Assembly (NCBI GenBank): GCA_001574975.1
Contig: KQ965846.1
Span: 4,958 to 68,957, forward strand
Direction of reading: 5' to 3'
Length of the DNA stretch: 64,000 nt
DNA from: Gonapodya prolifera JEL478
Lineage: Eukaryota; Monoblepharomycota; Monoblepharidomycetes; Monoblepharidales; Gonapodyaceae
This document shows positions 24,501-35,932 of this stretch, piece after piece; positions within the stretch are counted from its first letter, which is position 1, and each line of letters begins with the position of its first letter. The notes beneath the pieces are model-generated. The model searched no databases. It was not told the DNA's origin and saw only the letters and a list, made by a program, of their open reading frames with translations. Position numbers and translations under genes: made by a program.

Positions 24501-27500
24501 TCTGAACTCGGTGAGGACGCACACTTGGAATGCCCAGTAGCTCCCAGAGATGTACTTTGTCCAAATTAGCCAGATGGGGAGCGTCGACTGTTGCGATCCA
24601 CGATGTCGAGTGACAGGTGCGCTCTCTTCAAAGTTTGGGTTACACTCACTGTTTGGACGATAAAACCTACAACGTAATGAACAGCGTCGGTCATTTCTGA
24701 TCGGAAATCGCCACAGGACAACAGCTGCATCAACACATACCACTCGCAAAGCCCGGAATCGCCGCCAACGAATTCGCCATGAGCGCTGCGGCATCGTACG
24801 TCCTCGTGGCTGCAATACACATCAGCGCCAAGGCCCAATAGCACTACGGGTTGGTCGTGAGATTCGGGTGAAGCAATACTCGAACATCTGTGCGAAACAG
24901 GATTCTGCTCACCAAAACGGTCAAAACGTGCACGATGGCCCAGTATACCCAATACGAGAACCCGGCACGCATTCCGGACATCGGGTACAAGATCCCCACA
25001 AAGACTGCGCGGAGCCGTTCGGAGTTTGGTCAGCGCAAGCGAGGAGGCAAGGAAGTCCGGGACGGCGCAGGACTCACCCAACGGCGCAAACAATGTGAAG
25101 GGCAAGTAGGACATGAAATGCGCCACGAGCCATGACACGACGCCGTGAGCCTGTATAGTGCGATGGACGTGGGTGGTGAGGGAGGGGACCAGAAGACGGT
25201 AACGCGGCGTCGGAATCTCACGTTCTCAGCCCGGTCCGCATCGAAGATGGCGATATCCTTTGAGAACAGGTAGAGAAACACTGTCATGAGGAGGTCTGCA
25301 CAATACGATGGCAGGGTATCAATGCAACTGATCAAAAGACTTGGCTCAGCTTCTACAAATGCAAAGCGTGGGCGCTTACATGGCTGCCCATTCATGGCCA
25401 TTTGCACCAGTGTGAGCCGGGATCGGACTCCGCTCTGGGTATGGTGGGGAGTCGTGGTGAGTCTGCCTTTGCTCTTACATCCCGGAGCGGAGACTCAGAG
25501 ACCCGAGAGGGTACCACTTACAGCAGGATCCTCGGGTGTTTGCCAGAACACGAACCCAAGCAATACTGCGAAAAACACGGCCTCTCCCAGGACGCCGAGA
25601 ATGCTCTTATAGTCGCGGATCATGTTTTGCATGTTGCGGAAACTGTTGCGCGGGAGGGTGGGGGTGGGAGAAAATTCGGTAGTGTGAGGACGGATTGCAG
25701 GTGGAACCCAAAGGGTGCGGCCCGTCAACCTACAAGAGGGTTCCAACCTCCAAGAAAAACTTGTTCACATGCTCCAGCGTCGACACTCGTGGGGCGACCA
25801 AAGAGTTGGACGTGGACGACCGACGAAGGAGCAGAGGCTTGTCGGGATGAGCCGGTATGGCGGCAGCGGTGGCGGTGGGAGCGGGCACGTCGGTGTTCGT
25901 AGCACTCGGAATCGATTCGAGCTCGACGCCCTCCTTGTCTGCGAACGGGGCAGATTCGAGAGGCTTGAGCGTTTTTGCAGCAGCTGCCGGGGAGGGTGTC
26001 GTGTTTTGCTTCTTCCATGCTTCGATGAGCACGGCCATGCGCACGGTGGACTCCTTTTCGGACGTTTCGGAGGTGGTGTCGAGGGAGGCGAGGTCCCTGG
26101 AAAAGTGGTGAAGAAAACAGCAGTAGGTGAGTAGGCGGTCGACGGTGGAGACGTGGCTTGCCGTTTTGGCCACGAGTTGCAGTCTGCAGGCATGTACGAA
26201 CAGGATAAAGTCAGCCGGATTGACGCCCTTTGGACACGGGAATCCCAGCGAGTCAAAGTATGGCAGGATCTCGCGCTGCGGGCCGCTGTACACGAGGTGT
26301 CCCCCGCGGCACAGGAGGATGATGTTGTCGAAGCGTTCGAAGGCAGTGGAGCGCGGTTGGTGCACGGAGAGGACGACTAAGAAATGAAATAACGAGGGTT
26401 GCTGACAAGTGCACTGACAATAAGGGGGTGGGTGCAGGGGGTCAGGACGTACCTGTTTTGTTTTGCCGCTTCGCGACGGATTCGAGCATTTCGACCAGAG
26501 CAAGTGCGCTGAAGGAGTCGAGTCCGCTGGATAGAGGGAATCGGTAAACGATTTGGATGAGTTCATACATACCGCAGGGGAATATGCGGGTCAGCACTTC
26601 GTGCTTAGGCCTCGGGTTTGCTCCGCGAAAGAGTCCTCGGTCAGTGCCTAGCGGCGCTTAGGCCTCGAAGTCCGAGCACTCGATCTTCCGCGCTTCGCAC
26701 TCCGGACCTCGCAGATCGATACTTACGACGTGGGCTCATCCAAGAAAATAACCTGCGGGAGCGACAGCATTTGCACTGCGACACTGACACGCCGTTTCTC
26801 CGAACTAGAGCATCCCCTTTTCGCCGAGTCCCCAATGATGGTGTTTGCGCAGTCCTTGAGCCCCAACTCGAGAATAATCGCCTCGACGATACTGTTTCTG
26901 GCATCCCCCTTGACCTCGGCAGGCATCCGCAAGTGAGCGTTGATGGTCAGCGTCTCTCGGACCGTGAGGAACGGCAACAGCGTGTCTTCTTGCTTTACGT
27001 AAGCGGACGTGTTGCGCAAAATGGCTTTGGTGACGGGCCGGTTGTTGAAACTGATGACGCCCTCCGTGCTCGCGTTCTTGATACGACCCGCGAGAGTATT
27101 GAGCAGCGTCGTCTTTCCGGCACCGCTGCGGGAAGAGGGCGAGAGGGTGACGGTCAGTGAGTGGGCCGCAGTACGTAAAGTGGTATAATTTGCGTCCTCG
27201 CCCCACGATGATAGTCGCATCGGTCGGCGCTATCGCGGCTAGGCCTCGGGTTCGCTCCGCGAAAGAGTGCTCGGTCAGCGCTTAGGTCTCGGGCTCGCTC
27301 CTCCGGCCTTCGACCTCCGTCGCTCGACACCGTCGATAAACGCTCCGCATAATGACTTTCTGTCGTCGCTGTCGCGCCTCCGCCTCAGCGTCCTCGCTCC
27401 GCTCGCAACCCTTTTTTTTTGCATCACTCACGAAGCACCCATGATTGCTGTGACCTGACCGGGCGAGACCGTCGCATTGATGTTACGCAGCAGTCTGAGT

Positions 27501-27793
27501 GGCTTTGGGGGCTCCTTGTTGAACAGCTTCTGGAGAACGGGCGCCAAGGGACCGGGGGGCGGAACCACATCGACGGACAGGCTAAGGGCGAGACGGATCA
27601 GCGGCGGCGCGTGGAAGCCGGTGAGGGCAGAGCGAGGGTATAATACGCACTCTGCTACGCCAATGGCGACGTTTCTTGCGACTCCCGGTCTGGACAGGTT
27701 GACTTTCGTCTGGCGTGTGGCGCCCGCGCTGCCGTTACTGTGATCCAAGTGTGGCTGCGGAGCGGCCAGCGGTGTTGCGGTGGCATCGGCCAT
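21503..27793 (-). CDS. full-size ABCG (WHITE-type) transporter, NBD-TMD-NBD-TMD
   Basis: This is one long gene with many introns. ATG at 27793 gives MADATATPLAAPQPHLDHSN; an intron then joins VAIGVAD to LSVDVVPPPGP. NBD1 has Walker A GASGAGKTTLLNTLAGR, Q-loop KQEDTLLPFLTVRETL, an altered signature CSSSEKRRVS, Walker B VIFLDEPTSGLDS and H-loop SVHQPRS. A charged linker (EAWKKQNTTPSPAAA) leads into the first membrane domain (about 24.2-25.7 kb). NBD2 (from about 24,057) has Walker A GTGSSGKTTLLN, signature ISGGEKRRLKIG, Walker B VLIIDEATTGLDS, and Gln where the H-loop His is expected (TSQQTRTEIF). The second membrane domain ends VVILLVLVILLRLLAFAG, stop at 21503. The order fits YOL075C-like full-size ABCG proteins rather than reverse-order PDR pumps. 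Substrate unknown. Confidence 0.88.
26535..26728 (-). repeat. ABCG intron carrying GC-rich dispersed repeat (copy A, 26603-26668)
   Basis: The intron splits DEPTS|GLDS and is about 195 bp, against 45-80 bp for most introns here. It contains TTAGGCCTCGGGTTTGCTCC and CGCGAAAGAGTCCTCGGTCA, followed by a second GCGCTTAGGCCTCG block, so the repeat is itself partly duplicated. Confidence 0.7.
27129..27430 (-). repeat. ABCG intron carrying GC-rich dispersed repeat (copy B, 27238-27308)
   Basis: The intron splits the Walker A motif (IMGAS|GAGKTT) and is about 300 bp. It contains CTAGGCCTCGGGTTCGCTCC and CGCGAAAGAGTGCTCGGTCA, nearly identical to copy A, then a diverged half-unit CGCTTAGGTCTCGGGCTCGC. 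Confidence 0.7.
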
Positions 27794-28386
27794 GCGACGT
27801 AAGGGTGTCCGTGTCCTGACTTCTCCTGGATACTTATATCGAGTCTCCTCTTTGCGATCTGCCGAAGTAAGGCTAATTGGGATTCACCCGCAACCGCGGC
27901 CCTGCTGTGCCACACAACGCGAATGCCCCTGAGATCACACGGCGAACTCTGCTGTATTGGCAGCCGAGATTGCCTGTTGCATTGAAGGCAGGGCCTGGTA
28001 TCGACGGCTGGGGCGGGCTTCGCAGCACATGTGCTTTGAGTCCCCCATTGGTTGGCGCCAGGGGAAGGGACTGGGCTGGGTAACCAAACCGGCAGCCTTG
28101 GCGCGTCTGAGCCGGGACGCTGCATTCCGTTCAAGTTCGTTTTATTCTATGAGAACCCTTACGACAATCTTCGTATGCAAAATCGACTATGCCTTCGAAA
28201 CCCAATATCTACCCACAGCAACGCAGCCCGTGAGCGCAGCGAGCCCGAGGCCCAAGCCGAGGCTGCTGTACGCCCGAGCGGAATTCCCCCAAAGCGTAAT
28301 ACACCTATCCAATTTGAGTCCAGCCGACCGTGACGACAATGTAAAGCACCAACGAGGGTCCAGTCGACATTCGACCGTGACGACAA
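27794..28386. other. intergenic region upstream of the ABCG gene, with a third GC-rich repeat copy
   Basis: A partial inverse-orientation copy of the ABCG intron repeat lies at about 28,230-28,262 (AGCGAGCCCGAGGCCCAAGC). The stretch otherwise holds no supported gene; it must contain the ABCG promoter and the mevalonate kinase 3' end. Confidence 0.45.
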
Positions 28387-30358
28387 TCACGCTACAGATT
28401 TCTGCACAGGCTCCAAATCCGCTTTCAGAAACTCCGCAGAAGTCAATGCATCCCCAACACCGAGCAACTCTCGCACGTCAGTGACGTTGTGCGATAACAC
28501 GCCAGGACAACCGACCGTCGCCACGAACCCTTCGTACCCCTGCGACGTCAAGTCGGTCAGCAAGTTTTCAATCTTGGATGCGGGGAAGTCTGAAACGAGC
28601 ATACGCACGTGCACTTCAGACTAATGTCCTTTGCGTTGACGTCCTGAGCTGACATGACACTCACCATCCCTCACAACCGTGATGGCACACCCCCCACCAC
28701 CCCCACCCGTAAGTTTGGCCGTCACACCATAGCGCTGGCCGATAGCGCGGACGTTCTCCAGCGACGCGTGCGACACGCCGAGGGACACGAGCAGGGTTTG
28801 GTTGGTATCGATGAGGAACTGCGTCGTAGTCCCCAAGTGAGTCAGGTGAACGACAGCCCAGAACAGGCATAGTATGGTGAAATACCTCGAGTGTAGTGTA
28901 CAGGTCGGACCGGTCCGATGGAAGCTTTCCCGAAGCCTCTACAGATCCAATGTGAAATTCAGAACCCATTTCTCAACGCTTTTACACACACACACGCCAC
29001 ACTCATCCCACTCACCAAACCGCTCCACGGCCTCAATACACGCCCTACTCACGCCCTGCACGGCGTCGATCACGTGGTTGAATATGTCCGGGTACTTTTC
29101 TCGCCGCTTGGCCACATTCGCGACTTGCACGAGCGTGTCCTTGGGGACGCGCGTGTTGGTGATGAGGAAGCGGAGGGCGGTGAAGCTGGGATCGGAGCGA
29201 GGTAGAGGTGGAAGAGTGGAGTGGGGTTGGAAGTGGGGTGGGTCGGTCGGGTTGGTGAGAAAGGTCAGGTGACGGCAGTCGACGGCGCCAAAAACGGGAG
29301 CGCCAACCCACCCGACGAGTTGTTCCAGTGGTTTACCCTTCTGGTACAATATCGCGCCGCCGTGGACGCAGACCGAGTTGTCGATCCCGGACGGGTTTCC
29401 GTGGATAACTTTCTCCGCCATGAACGCCCACTCGTTTGTCAGGTTTGTGTCCTTTGTGGACCAGGCGGACTTCATGAGCAGGTAGGGAGGGAGGAAGGTA
29501 GGGAGGGAGACAAGACAAGACAAGACGGTCAGCTACGACGCACAGAAATAGGAAGCGCGAGCTCGGAGGGAGACACAAACATGAGTTCCAGACGACGAGT
29601 TTGATATCCGTTTGAAGGCGACCAGGAGCCCAGACGCGATACAGGCGGAAAAAGATGCGGAGGACCCCAGGCCTGCGCCGACGGGGAGAAGGGATCGAAT
29701 TGTGACTTCTACGGAGATGAGGCTGTGGAACGGTAGAAGTGTGTGCGAAGTTTGTCCAAGATGATACGACGTGAGAGGCGGTACGTGGCACAAGCCACGG
29801 CACTCACGAGTCGCTGATTCCAATGAAGACGTAGAGAAACGCAATTGCCGCTCGGCCCTGAGACGACGCCGGGTCTACGCTCAATAACGAGGCCAGTTGG
29901 TCTCGCACCGCATCCGAAATCGGCGTGGGATGCGAAAACGCTGAGTTTCAAATGATCGATGGGTTGATGATCCGGGAGGGGGTCAGCTTTGTCCGAGGAG
30001 TGAGGACAGACGGTCCAGCACGATAATCTCACATCCACCATCTCGCAGAAACAGCTTCTTGGCCGGTTCCAGGTCCTGCAGCGCCCACGACTGTTGGAAT
30101 CCAATGTCGGAGAATACAAGCGCGACTTTGCCGTCTCGAGTGGGATTCAGCAGCGCGAAGGTTCGCAGGCCCACAGACGCGGCGATTGCGGTCTTGAGAG
30201 GCGAAGGAATTGCGTCAATCGCAAGGTGGGTCGATTCGGTGAGGAGGGGAGGATTGCCGAAACCTGTAGCACACCTTTCCGTACACAACAGCATGCTCGC
30301 CGAATATGATGGCTTTTCCTGGCGCGGAGACGACGACAGGTCCGTCCATCGTGGTCAT
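28387..30358 (-). CDS. ERG12: mevalonate kinase
   Basis: Mevalonate kinase is a GHMP kinase that phosphorylates mevalonate in sterol and isoprenoid synthesis. The start region gives MTTMDGPVVVSAPGKAIIFG then EHAVVYGK, the family N-terminus (ATG at 30358, second ATG at 30349). After an intron: TAIAASVGLRTFALLNP and FSDIGFQQSWAL. The ATP motif PVGAGLGSSASFSACIASG lies near 29,640-29,690, NEWAFMAEKVIHGNPSGID near 29,390-29,440, and the third GHMP motif TAKLTGGGGGGCAITVV near 28,680. The last exon ends DLEPVQKSVA with a stop at 28387. All three GHMP motifs are present. It is divergent from the zinc-cluster gene. Confidence 0.92.
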
Positions 30359-30563
30359 CGTGGCAATCGTGAACGTTCTGAATCAAACGGGCGATTGGCA
30401 AAATGAACCCGGAGAACCTGCCAAGGGAAGGTGGCACAACTCCTTCGCCCATAACCCTCCCTCGAACTGCAAACACACATGCTCTAATCAATAAGAAACA
30501 TCGCTAAGGAATCACTTGTGAATAACGGCTCCTGCGTCACGAGGGACGTTCGTGGGCGGTGGC
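30359..30563. promoter_or_regulatory. 205-bp divergent promoter between ERG12 and zinc-cluster gene
   Basis: The two start codons face away from each other across about 205 bp, so the regulatory sequences are shared or interleaved. I could not recognise a specific operator. Confidence 0.4.
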
Positions 30564-32664
30564 ATGCACGGTCCCGCGATTGGTGTCAGCAACACAAACA
30601 CATCGTTCGCACCGCATCCTCGGAAAGGATGGCATCAGGAGCGACGGAGCCGTCCTTCAGAGGTATCTACCACTGCCACGCCTTACGTTACGTCTCCCCC
30701 TCTTCCTCACGCGAACAACTGGTCCCTCGATCGTCCCGGCAACGCGGATCCGAACCCGGCACGGGACAGACTCTTCCTTTTACGCTCCGTATGATGCGCA
30801 TCAATACCCTGAGCCCGTGTCACGCGATACGTCGCGCTCTGGGGAGTTGGGCGGTGCGGGCAGCTTGACGCACGCAGTCGAACGATCTCCTTTCTCTCAC
30901 CTCCCCCCGCCATGGAATGATGGAATCAGCATCGGAAGTGATGAGCTTGGTGCCGGAGATGGACTACTGATGTTTAGTAACGGCGGGCCGAACGGTCAAC
31001 AGGAGATGTTGGCAAACAGCACAAAGACTCTGTTCCATGACTCTTGTTACGGTTCTGGAACATTCACTCCCCTTACGACACTAGAGACCCAGACCGGAAA
31101 TTTTGATTCCGGGCATTTTCTGCCTCAGGAGCACGCAGACACGTCGATCCCAAACTGTTCTTTGAGACCAACCTCGTCTTCAACAGTTTTTGACCCTTTC
31201 GGTACTGGAGGCAGTATACAACTCCCTCTGCCTCCCCTGCTCTTGTCACATGATCACACGAACCTGCAAAGCATCCTGAACTTCTCCATGTTTCTCCCGT
31301 CAACACATACTTTTGGCGACACTCCGATTCCCACCGTAACAGCAGCAGCTTCTTCTCGCGCCGATAGCCCACCGATTAAATTTGAGCAAGACTATCATGG
31401 CGGGTTTCCCCTTACGGTCGAAGATGCCTACGGTGCCGAACTTGCAATTGAGAGTTACTTCCCGCTCGACTCGAGCACGGATCTCATCGGAGATGTCTCC
31501 GACCGCAGCTTTGGACGTACTGGACACTGTCAGGGCGGACGGTCCTCAAATCGAGGATCGTTCCCAGGTCAAAACGAGGTTTGGCACTCAAATGCAGCGA
31601 GCTGGCCAAACGTGAACTACCTTAGTCCACCTGGCACTGAATTTGGAACCAGAACGGATTCCATGACTAAACTACATCACAACCAATGGACGCAGTTTCC
31701 ACCAACAACCATGCCTCAGCAGGTCTCCTCCATCCAAGTCGCGAAATCGCCTTCCGTCCCTCCCCAGCGACAACGGAGACCCCGTTCCCGAAGACGCGAC
31801 TTGAAGTTAGAAACGGCCATAGCTGCCTATGGTGGAGCGTCCGTCGGCGAGGTTACGTTTTCGAAGTACCGGGCTCGCAAGCCTTACATCAAGATCGACA
31901 AGATGGAAGCGGCGATGGTCAGCTATCGGAGCACTGGCGTGCACAGTGGCGCTCTTCTCAGCGCGCCCAGTCCAACGTTGCAGCGTGAACGGGCGCCCAG
32001 GAGCTCGGCTCAAACAAACCCAAGTCCACCCACGCCTGTCTCGGCGACCCCGCAGATCATCGGATTTATCTTTCCCCAGCGTGTATTCGAACACCTGGGC
32101 GCCGTTCAACCATCGCCAATGAATGCACACATTCAGTCTTGCATCTCCGAGGATTCATTGCCATCTCCTCCGTCTGCGGCTCACGTTCACCTGAAAATGG
32201 AGTCTCACCCAAACATGGCTCCACAAGCTTCGTCAGTGAAACTAAGCTGGTCATCCTCCACGGAGCAGAGCACACCGCAAGCCCAGGAACAAATCGGGGC
32301 CGACGTCGTAGTCGACAAGGTGGACGAACTGCCCAGCGTCCCAGACACCGAAAAGAAACGCATCAAACGGCCCGCCAACAATGTCTCCAAGGCCTGCTTC
32401 CACTGCCAAAAGGTAAGTATGCTCACTTGATCCCCTTTTCTCTACGCGTCCACTCACCCGCTTCCACCTCATCCCCGACAGGCCCACCTTTGCTGCGACA
32501 TCGAGCGGCCGTGCCGGCGATGCTACGGACGGGGGCTGGACTGCTACGACGTCGAGAGCAAGCGCCGGGGCCGACCAAAGATGTACCGGGAGGAGGAAGT
32601 CTACGCGAGGGCGAACGCGCGGGGCGGGATCGTTGTGGGGGCCATGAGTGATTTATCTTTGTGA
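30564..32664 (+). CDS. Zn2Cys6 transcription factor with C-terminal zinc cluster
   Basis: The C-terminal exon completes a binuclear zinc cluster: SKACFHCQK, intron in phase after the Lys (from about 32,413), then AHLCCDIERPCRRCYGRGLD and CYDVESKRRGRPK. The spacing is CX2CX6CX5CX2CX6C, and the basic RRGRPK extension resembles an AT-hook. The stop is at 32662-32664. The preceding roughly 550 residues are Ser/Pro/Thr-rich and probably an activation region. ATG at 30564 opens a plausible leader (MHGPAIGVSNTNTSF), but that frame stops at 30794 while the long frame continues from about 30,775 (DSSFYAPYDAHQ). The link is unresolved: a very short intron, an assembly indel, or a later start near 30,970. 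Confidence 0.75.
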
Positions 32665-33102
32665 GTGATGTTTGGGATAAGCATTGCGCGTCCGTTGCAC
32701 GTGTGGTTTGGCTGATGCGGGTTTGGTTTTGACATTAGATCGTCGCACGAGCATGGCGATGTCGCACAATGAAAATGACTGTGTCTGGACAACCATGGCC
32801 CCCCAACGAACGAACTCGAACGAAAGCACACTGTACAAACCCCACAAAAATCAAACGAAACCGCTTGCCGGCCTCTTTCGCTCTCACTCGATATGCATTA
32901 CCGCTCCAAGATTACACGTCAAGGTTTTACGCTGCATTAGATAAACGTCCAAGGCTCCTCCCTGTACCAGAATAAAAACGTTCGCCTACGCAATATCAAA
33001 TACTATTGTCCAAACTCCGATGTAGCTTCCGCCGTTACGGCCCATCTCTCCCATTACCCTTTCCCCAAAGATCCACCGTCCACTGCAAGGTTCCGGTCCC
33101 AT
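32665..33102. other. convergent 3' region
   Basis: 438 bp between the zinc-cluster gene and the CaaX-tail gene, both ending into it. No supported ORF; it presumably holds both terminators. Confidence 0.4.
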
Positions 33103-35049
33103 TCACTGACTCATGCACCCGCTCTTTCTCTTGGCCTTCTTCTCCTCGGTCTGCTTCACCGAGCGGGGCTTGGCGGGAGACGGTGCCGGCGCGGGGTCGG
33201 TGGCTGTAGAATGCATATTCGCCAACATCACAAAACGGCGGTGCGTGAGCCATCACAACCACCAAACACGCACGAGACAAACAACGCAAACGCACCTTTT
33301 CCACCCCCCACGCTCTTTTCATGCTTGACCGGCGAGTGCGGGAGCGCCGCCTTGATCGTATCCACAAAGCTACGGCGCTTTTCCTTCGCCTGCACTGTCA
33401 GAGCGGCGGCGGCACCCTCGTCCCCGGCGGCGTCGAAAGGCGAGAGTGTGGTGGCTGAAGCCTCATGCGGGACCGGGGCGGCGGCGGGCTCGGCGGCGGG
33501 GGCGGGGACTGGAGCGGTCGCGGCTGCGGGGTCAGATGTCGGAGCTTCTGGGGTGGGGCGGGATGGGGTGAGACGTGACGGACAAATAAGCGAGGTGGAA
33601 AAACACGTACCATCGTCGATACTCTCCGGCGCGTCAGCACCAGTCGCAGCCGCAGACTCCGCGGGCTTCCCCTCTGTAGCGGGTTTCTCAGTGCCGGCCT
33701 CCTCAACGGCCGGAGTCGTGGCTTCGACAGCTTCCGCTCCTGGAGCAGCAGCCGGGTCCTCCGCAACGGGTTCTGCGCTCGGCTCCGCGGGCTCCTCTAC
33801 CGGGATGGCCTCAGACGACGGGGCGAGTTCTTCGACTGGGGCGGGTGCCGCCGATTCCTCTGCCGCGGGCGTTTCTGGCGCTTCGGTGGTCTCTCGAACA
33901 ACAGCCGTGGAAGACGGTTCCTCAACTGCGGCTGTCGCCCCAACTTCGTCCGACGTCTCGGCGTCGGGAGTGACCTCCGCTGGAACTTCTGGCGCGTCGT
34001 CCGCGACCGTCTCCGAAGTTGACGTCTGAGCGGGCTCGTCAGCTGCAGCGGCCGGGGCGGACTCCTCCACCACGGTAGTCGCTTCTGGTACTGGTTCGGC
34101 AACGTCTTCCGACGTCGAGGCGGTCGCAGGTTCTGACACTTCCGCAACAGGTGCGGACTCCTCAACCACAGGTGTGGCGTCCGTTTCCGCTTCGGGCGCT
34201 TCTACTTCAGTAGGGGAAGACTCTTCGACCGTTGGAGTTTCCTCAAATGGGGCTGCTTCATGCGCGCCTTCTGTCGGCGCGGGAGCTTCTTCCTCGACCA
34301 CGACATCGGCTGGTGCGGAAGCGGTCGCTGGTTCTTCGGATGTGGCTTCTGCTGTGGGTTCGACTGTTTCTGAAGATCAAGAAGAACCGAGGAGATTGGT
34401 TCGCCCTCATTCTGATCAGTGAACGCGGTTGTTAGACAACTCACCAGTAGCGGGAGTGGCTTCCACAGGCGCGGAAGGTTCGGTGGTTACTGGTTCAGCT
34501 TCAGACGTGGCGTCAGTGGGCTCCGGAGCAGCAACAACCTCCGCGGGAGTTTCGGCTGGAGCGTCTGTGAGACCTTCTTCGGCAACAGCGACCACTTCGC
34601 CTGCTTCAGTAGGCTCTTCCGCTGCGCGTTCTGCCTGGGATTCCACCACGGGCGTGTCTTCAGTGGCCGATGTATTGGTGATTAAGGTATCACCAACGAG
34701 CGAATCACGTGATCGAGATATGAAAATCAGTGACAACCAATTGAATTTCCGCAAAACCAGCGCCGCCCACCTTCTCCACTGCTGTTTTCTTGAGCGATGT
34801 CCCTTGCAGTAACCCCCACGTTTGCTAGTTCGACCGCATCTGGCGCGATGTGGCCGTCTACCGGCGGTGCGACGACTGTTTCTTTAGAGAGAAGACGTTG
34901 GAGTGAGAAACGCGCGCCCATCAGCGTGTGACTCGACGGAGAGTGCACCAGGGACAGCACGCACCTTTCTTGGCGACATCTCCTGCTTTCTCAGCGTCTT
35001 CTGGTTTGTCGTCAAACAGCAGAGAGTATGTGTACTCGATGCGCATCAT
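33103..35049 (-). CDS. Ala/Glu/Pro-rich protein with polybasic CaaX-like C-terminus
   Basis: Function is not recognised. ATG at 35049 gives MMRIEYTYSLLFDDKPEDAE, then exons with ETVVAPPVDGHIAPDAVELA and long low-complexity acidic repeats of EEPxxxxE and APVEE type (about 33,600-34,700). The conserved-looking end reads AKEKRRSFVDTIKAALPHSP, then VKHEKSVGGGKG. An intron (GTGCGT...TCTACAG) joins it to ATDPAPAPSPAKPRSVKQTE and EKKAKRKSGCMSQ, stop at 33103. The final CMSQ after a Lys/Arg-rich stretch looks like a prenylated, K-Ras-type membrane anchor. I infer a plasma-membrane-associated, mostly disordered protein. The antisense strand also has a long open frame, a side effect of the GC-rich repeats. 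Confidence 0.65.
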
Positions 35050-35590
35050 CGTGGGCTGGCGTGTGCGGGCGGAGACGAGGGTCAGTGAGAAGTCGAAACT
35101 GGGAGATGGGAAGTCTGCGCCACAGCTGCGGTCAGGAGATAACAACAATCATCCCTTCAATTGCAAGCAATAATTTTCCCACTGCCAAGTCCGAATCGAG
35201 TACGTAAATGTTGCATAGAGCTGCTGTGTCAGACGTGATTGTCTCATCGCCGCCCAGTTGCGGTCAATGTCCACCCCCAAGAATTTTAATTCGCGTCCAT
35301 AAGGCACCCGCAAACTCCTGTACAGCCACCTGGCACTTCTCCATCTCGTAAAGTTATGTACCCATAGTTGTGTTTGGGTAACGATTTCCCATCTTGAGCA
35401 GTAGTAGCAGCGTAGTACTTCAAGTGCAACTTTCACATCGTGTCACGAAGCAATGAACGAGATTTTAATCAAGCCGTCATATCTTCTGTGAGTAAATTAT
35501 ACGCGTGCCGGAATTTTCTGGTCATCACCTCCTTTTGCGTCCGCAAAGTGCTTGCGTTGGTTTCGGGGCCACCGCATTAATTTGGAATCG
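35050..35590. other. intergenic region upstream of the CaaX-tail gene
   Basis: A minus-strand frame at 35149-35436 lacks an ATG start and shows no motif. The stretch probably holds the promoter of the CaaX-tail gene. Nothing else is called. Confidence 0.35.
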
Positions 35591-35836
35591 ATGCAAGCGA
35601 ATGTGGACCTCACGGTCACTGATTTCACCGATTACGACGCTACATTGAATTTGGAGTTTGCTTCTCCCCTGTCTCACCTCGATGCGGGCAGCGGCAGTAC
35701 TGAAATGCGGGTTTTCCGCATCATAGTCCCACTGACATTGAAGCAAACAAGAGTCGCATCGGAGCCTTTCGATCTGTTGAAGCACGACCGCATGATTGAT
35801 TTTGAAGGCACCATTCACCTCCAGATTGTGGATTGA
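35591..35836 (+). CDS. small hypothetical ORF
   Basis: ATG at 35591 opens 81 codons (MQANVDLTVTDFTDYDATLN to DFEGTIHLQIVD). The frame extends open upstream to about 35,552, so this may be a last exon. The alternating hydrophobic pattern suggests a beta-rich fold, but no family is recognised and no supporting upstream exon could be joined. Confidence 0.3.
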   Translation: MQANVDLTVTDFTDYDATLNLEFASPLSHLDAGSGSTEMRVFRIIVPLTLKQTRVASEPFDLLKHDRMIDFEGTIHLQIVD

Positions 35837-35932
35837 ACGAACCGGGGAAGAACGATGAACAAATGCGTTACTGACTTCCTCATCATTTTTGAATACAATA
35901 TAATACACCAATAGGTCTATCAAGAGTCCGAA

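Noticed and set aside
33211-34029. Long plus-strand open frame, very Ser/Ala/Gly-rich, opposite the CaaX-tail gene
   Set aside because: It is the antisense of a GC-rich Glu/Ala/Pro repeat, has no conserved start or splice logic, and the minus strand gives coherent exons to a sensible stop.
35149-35436. 95-codon minus-strand frame upstream of the CaaX-tail gene
   Set aside because: Its first codon is GTG, not ATG, no motif is present and it cannot be spliced to a neighbour.
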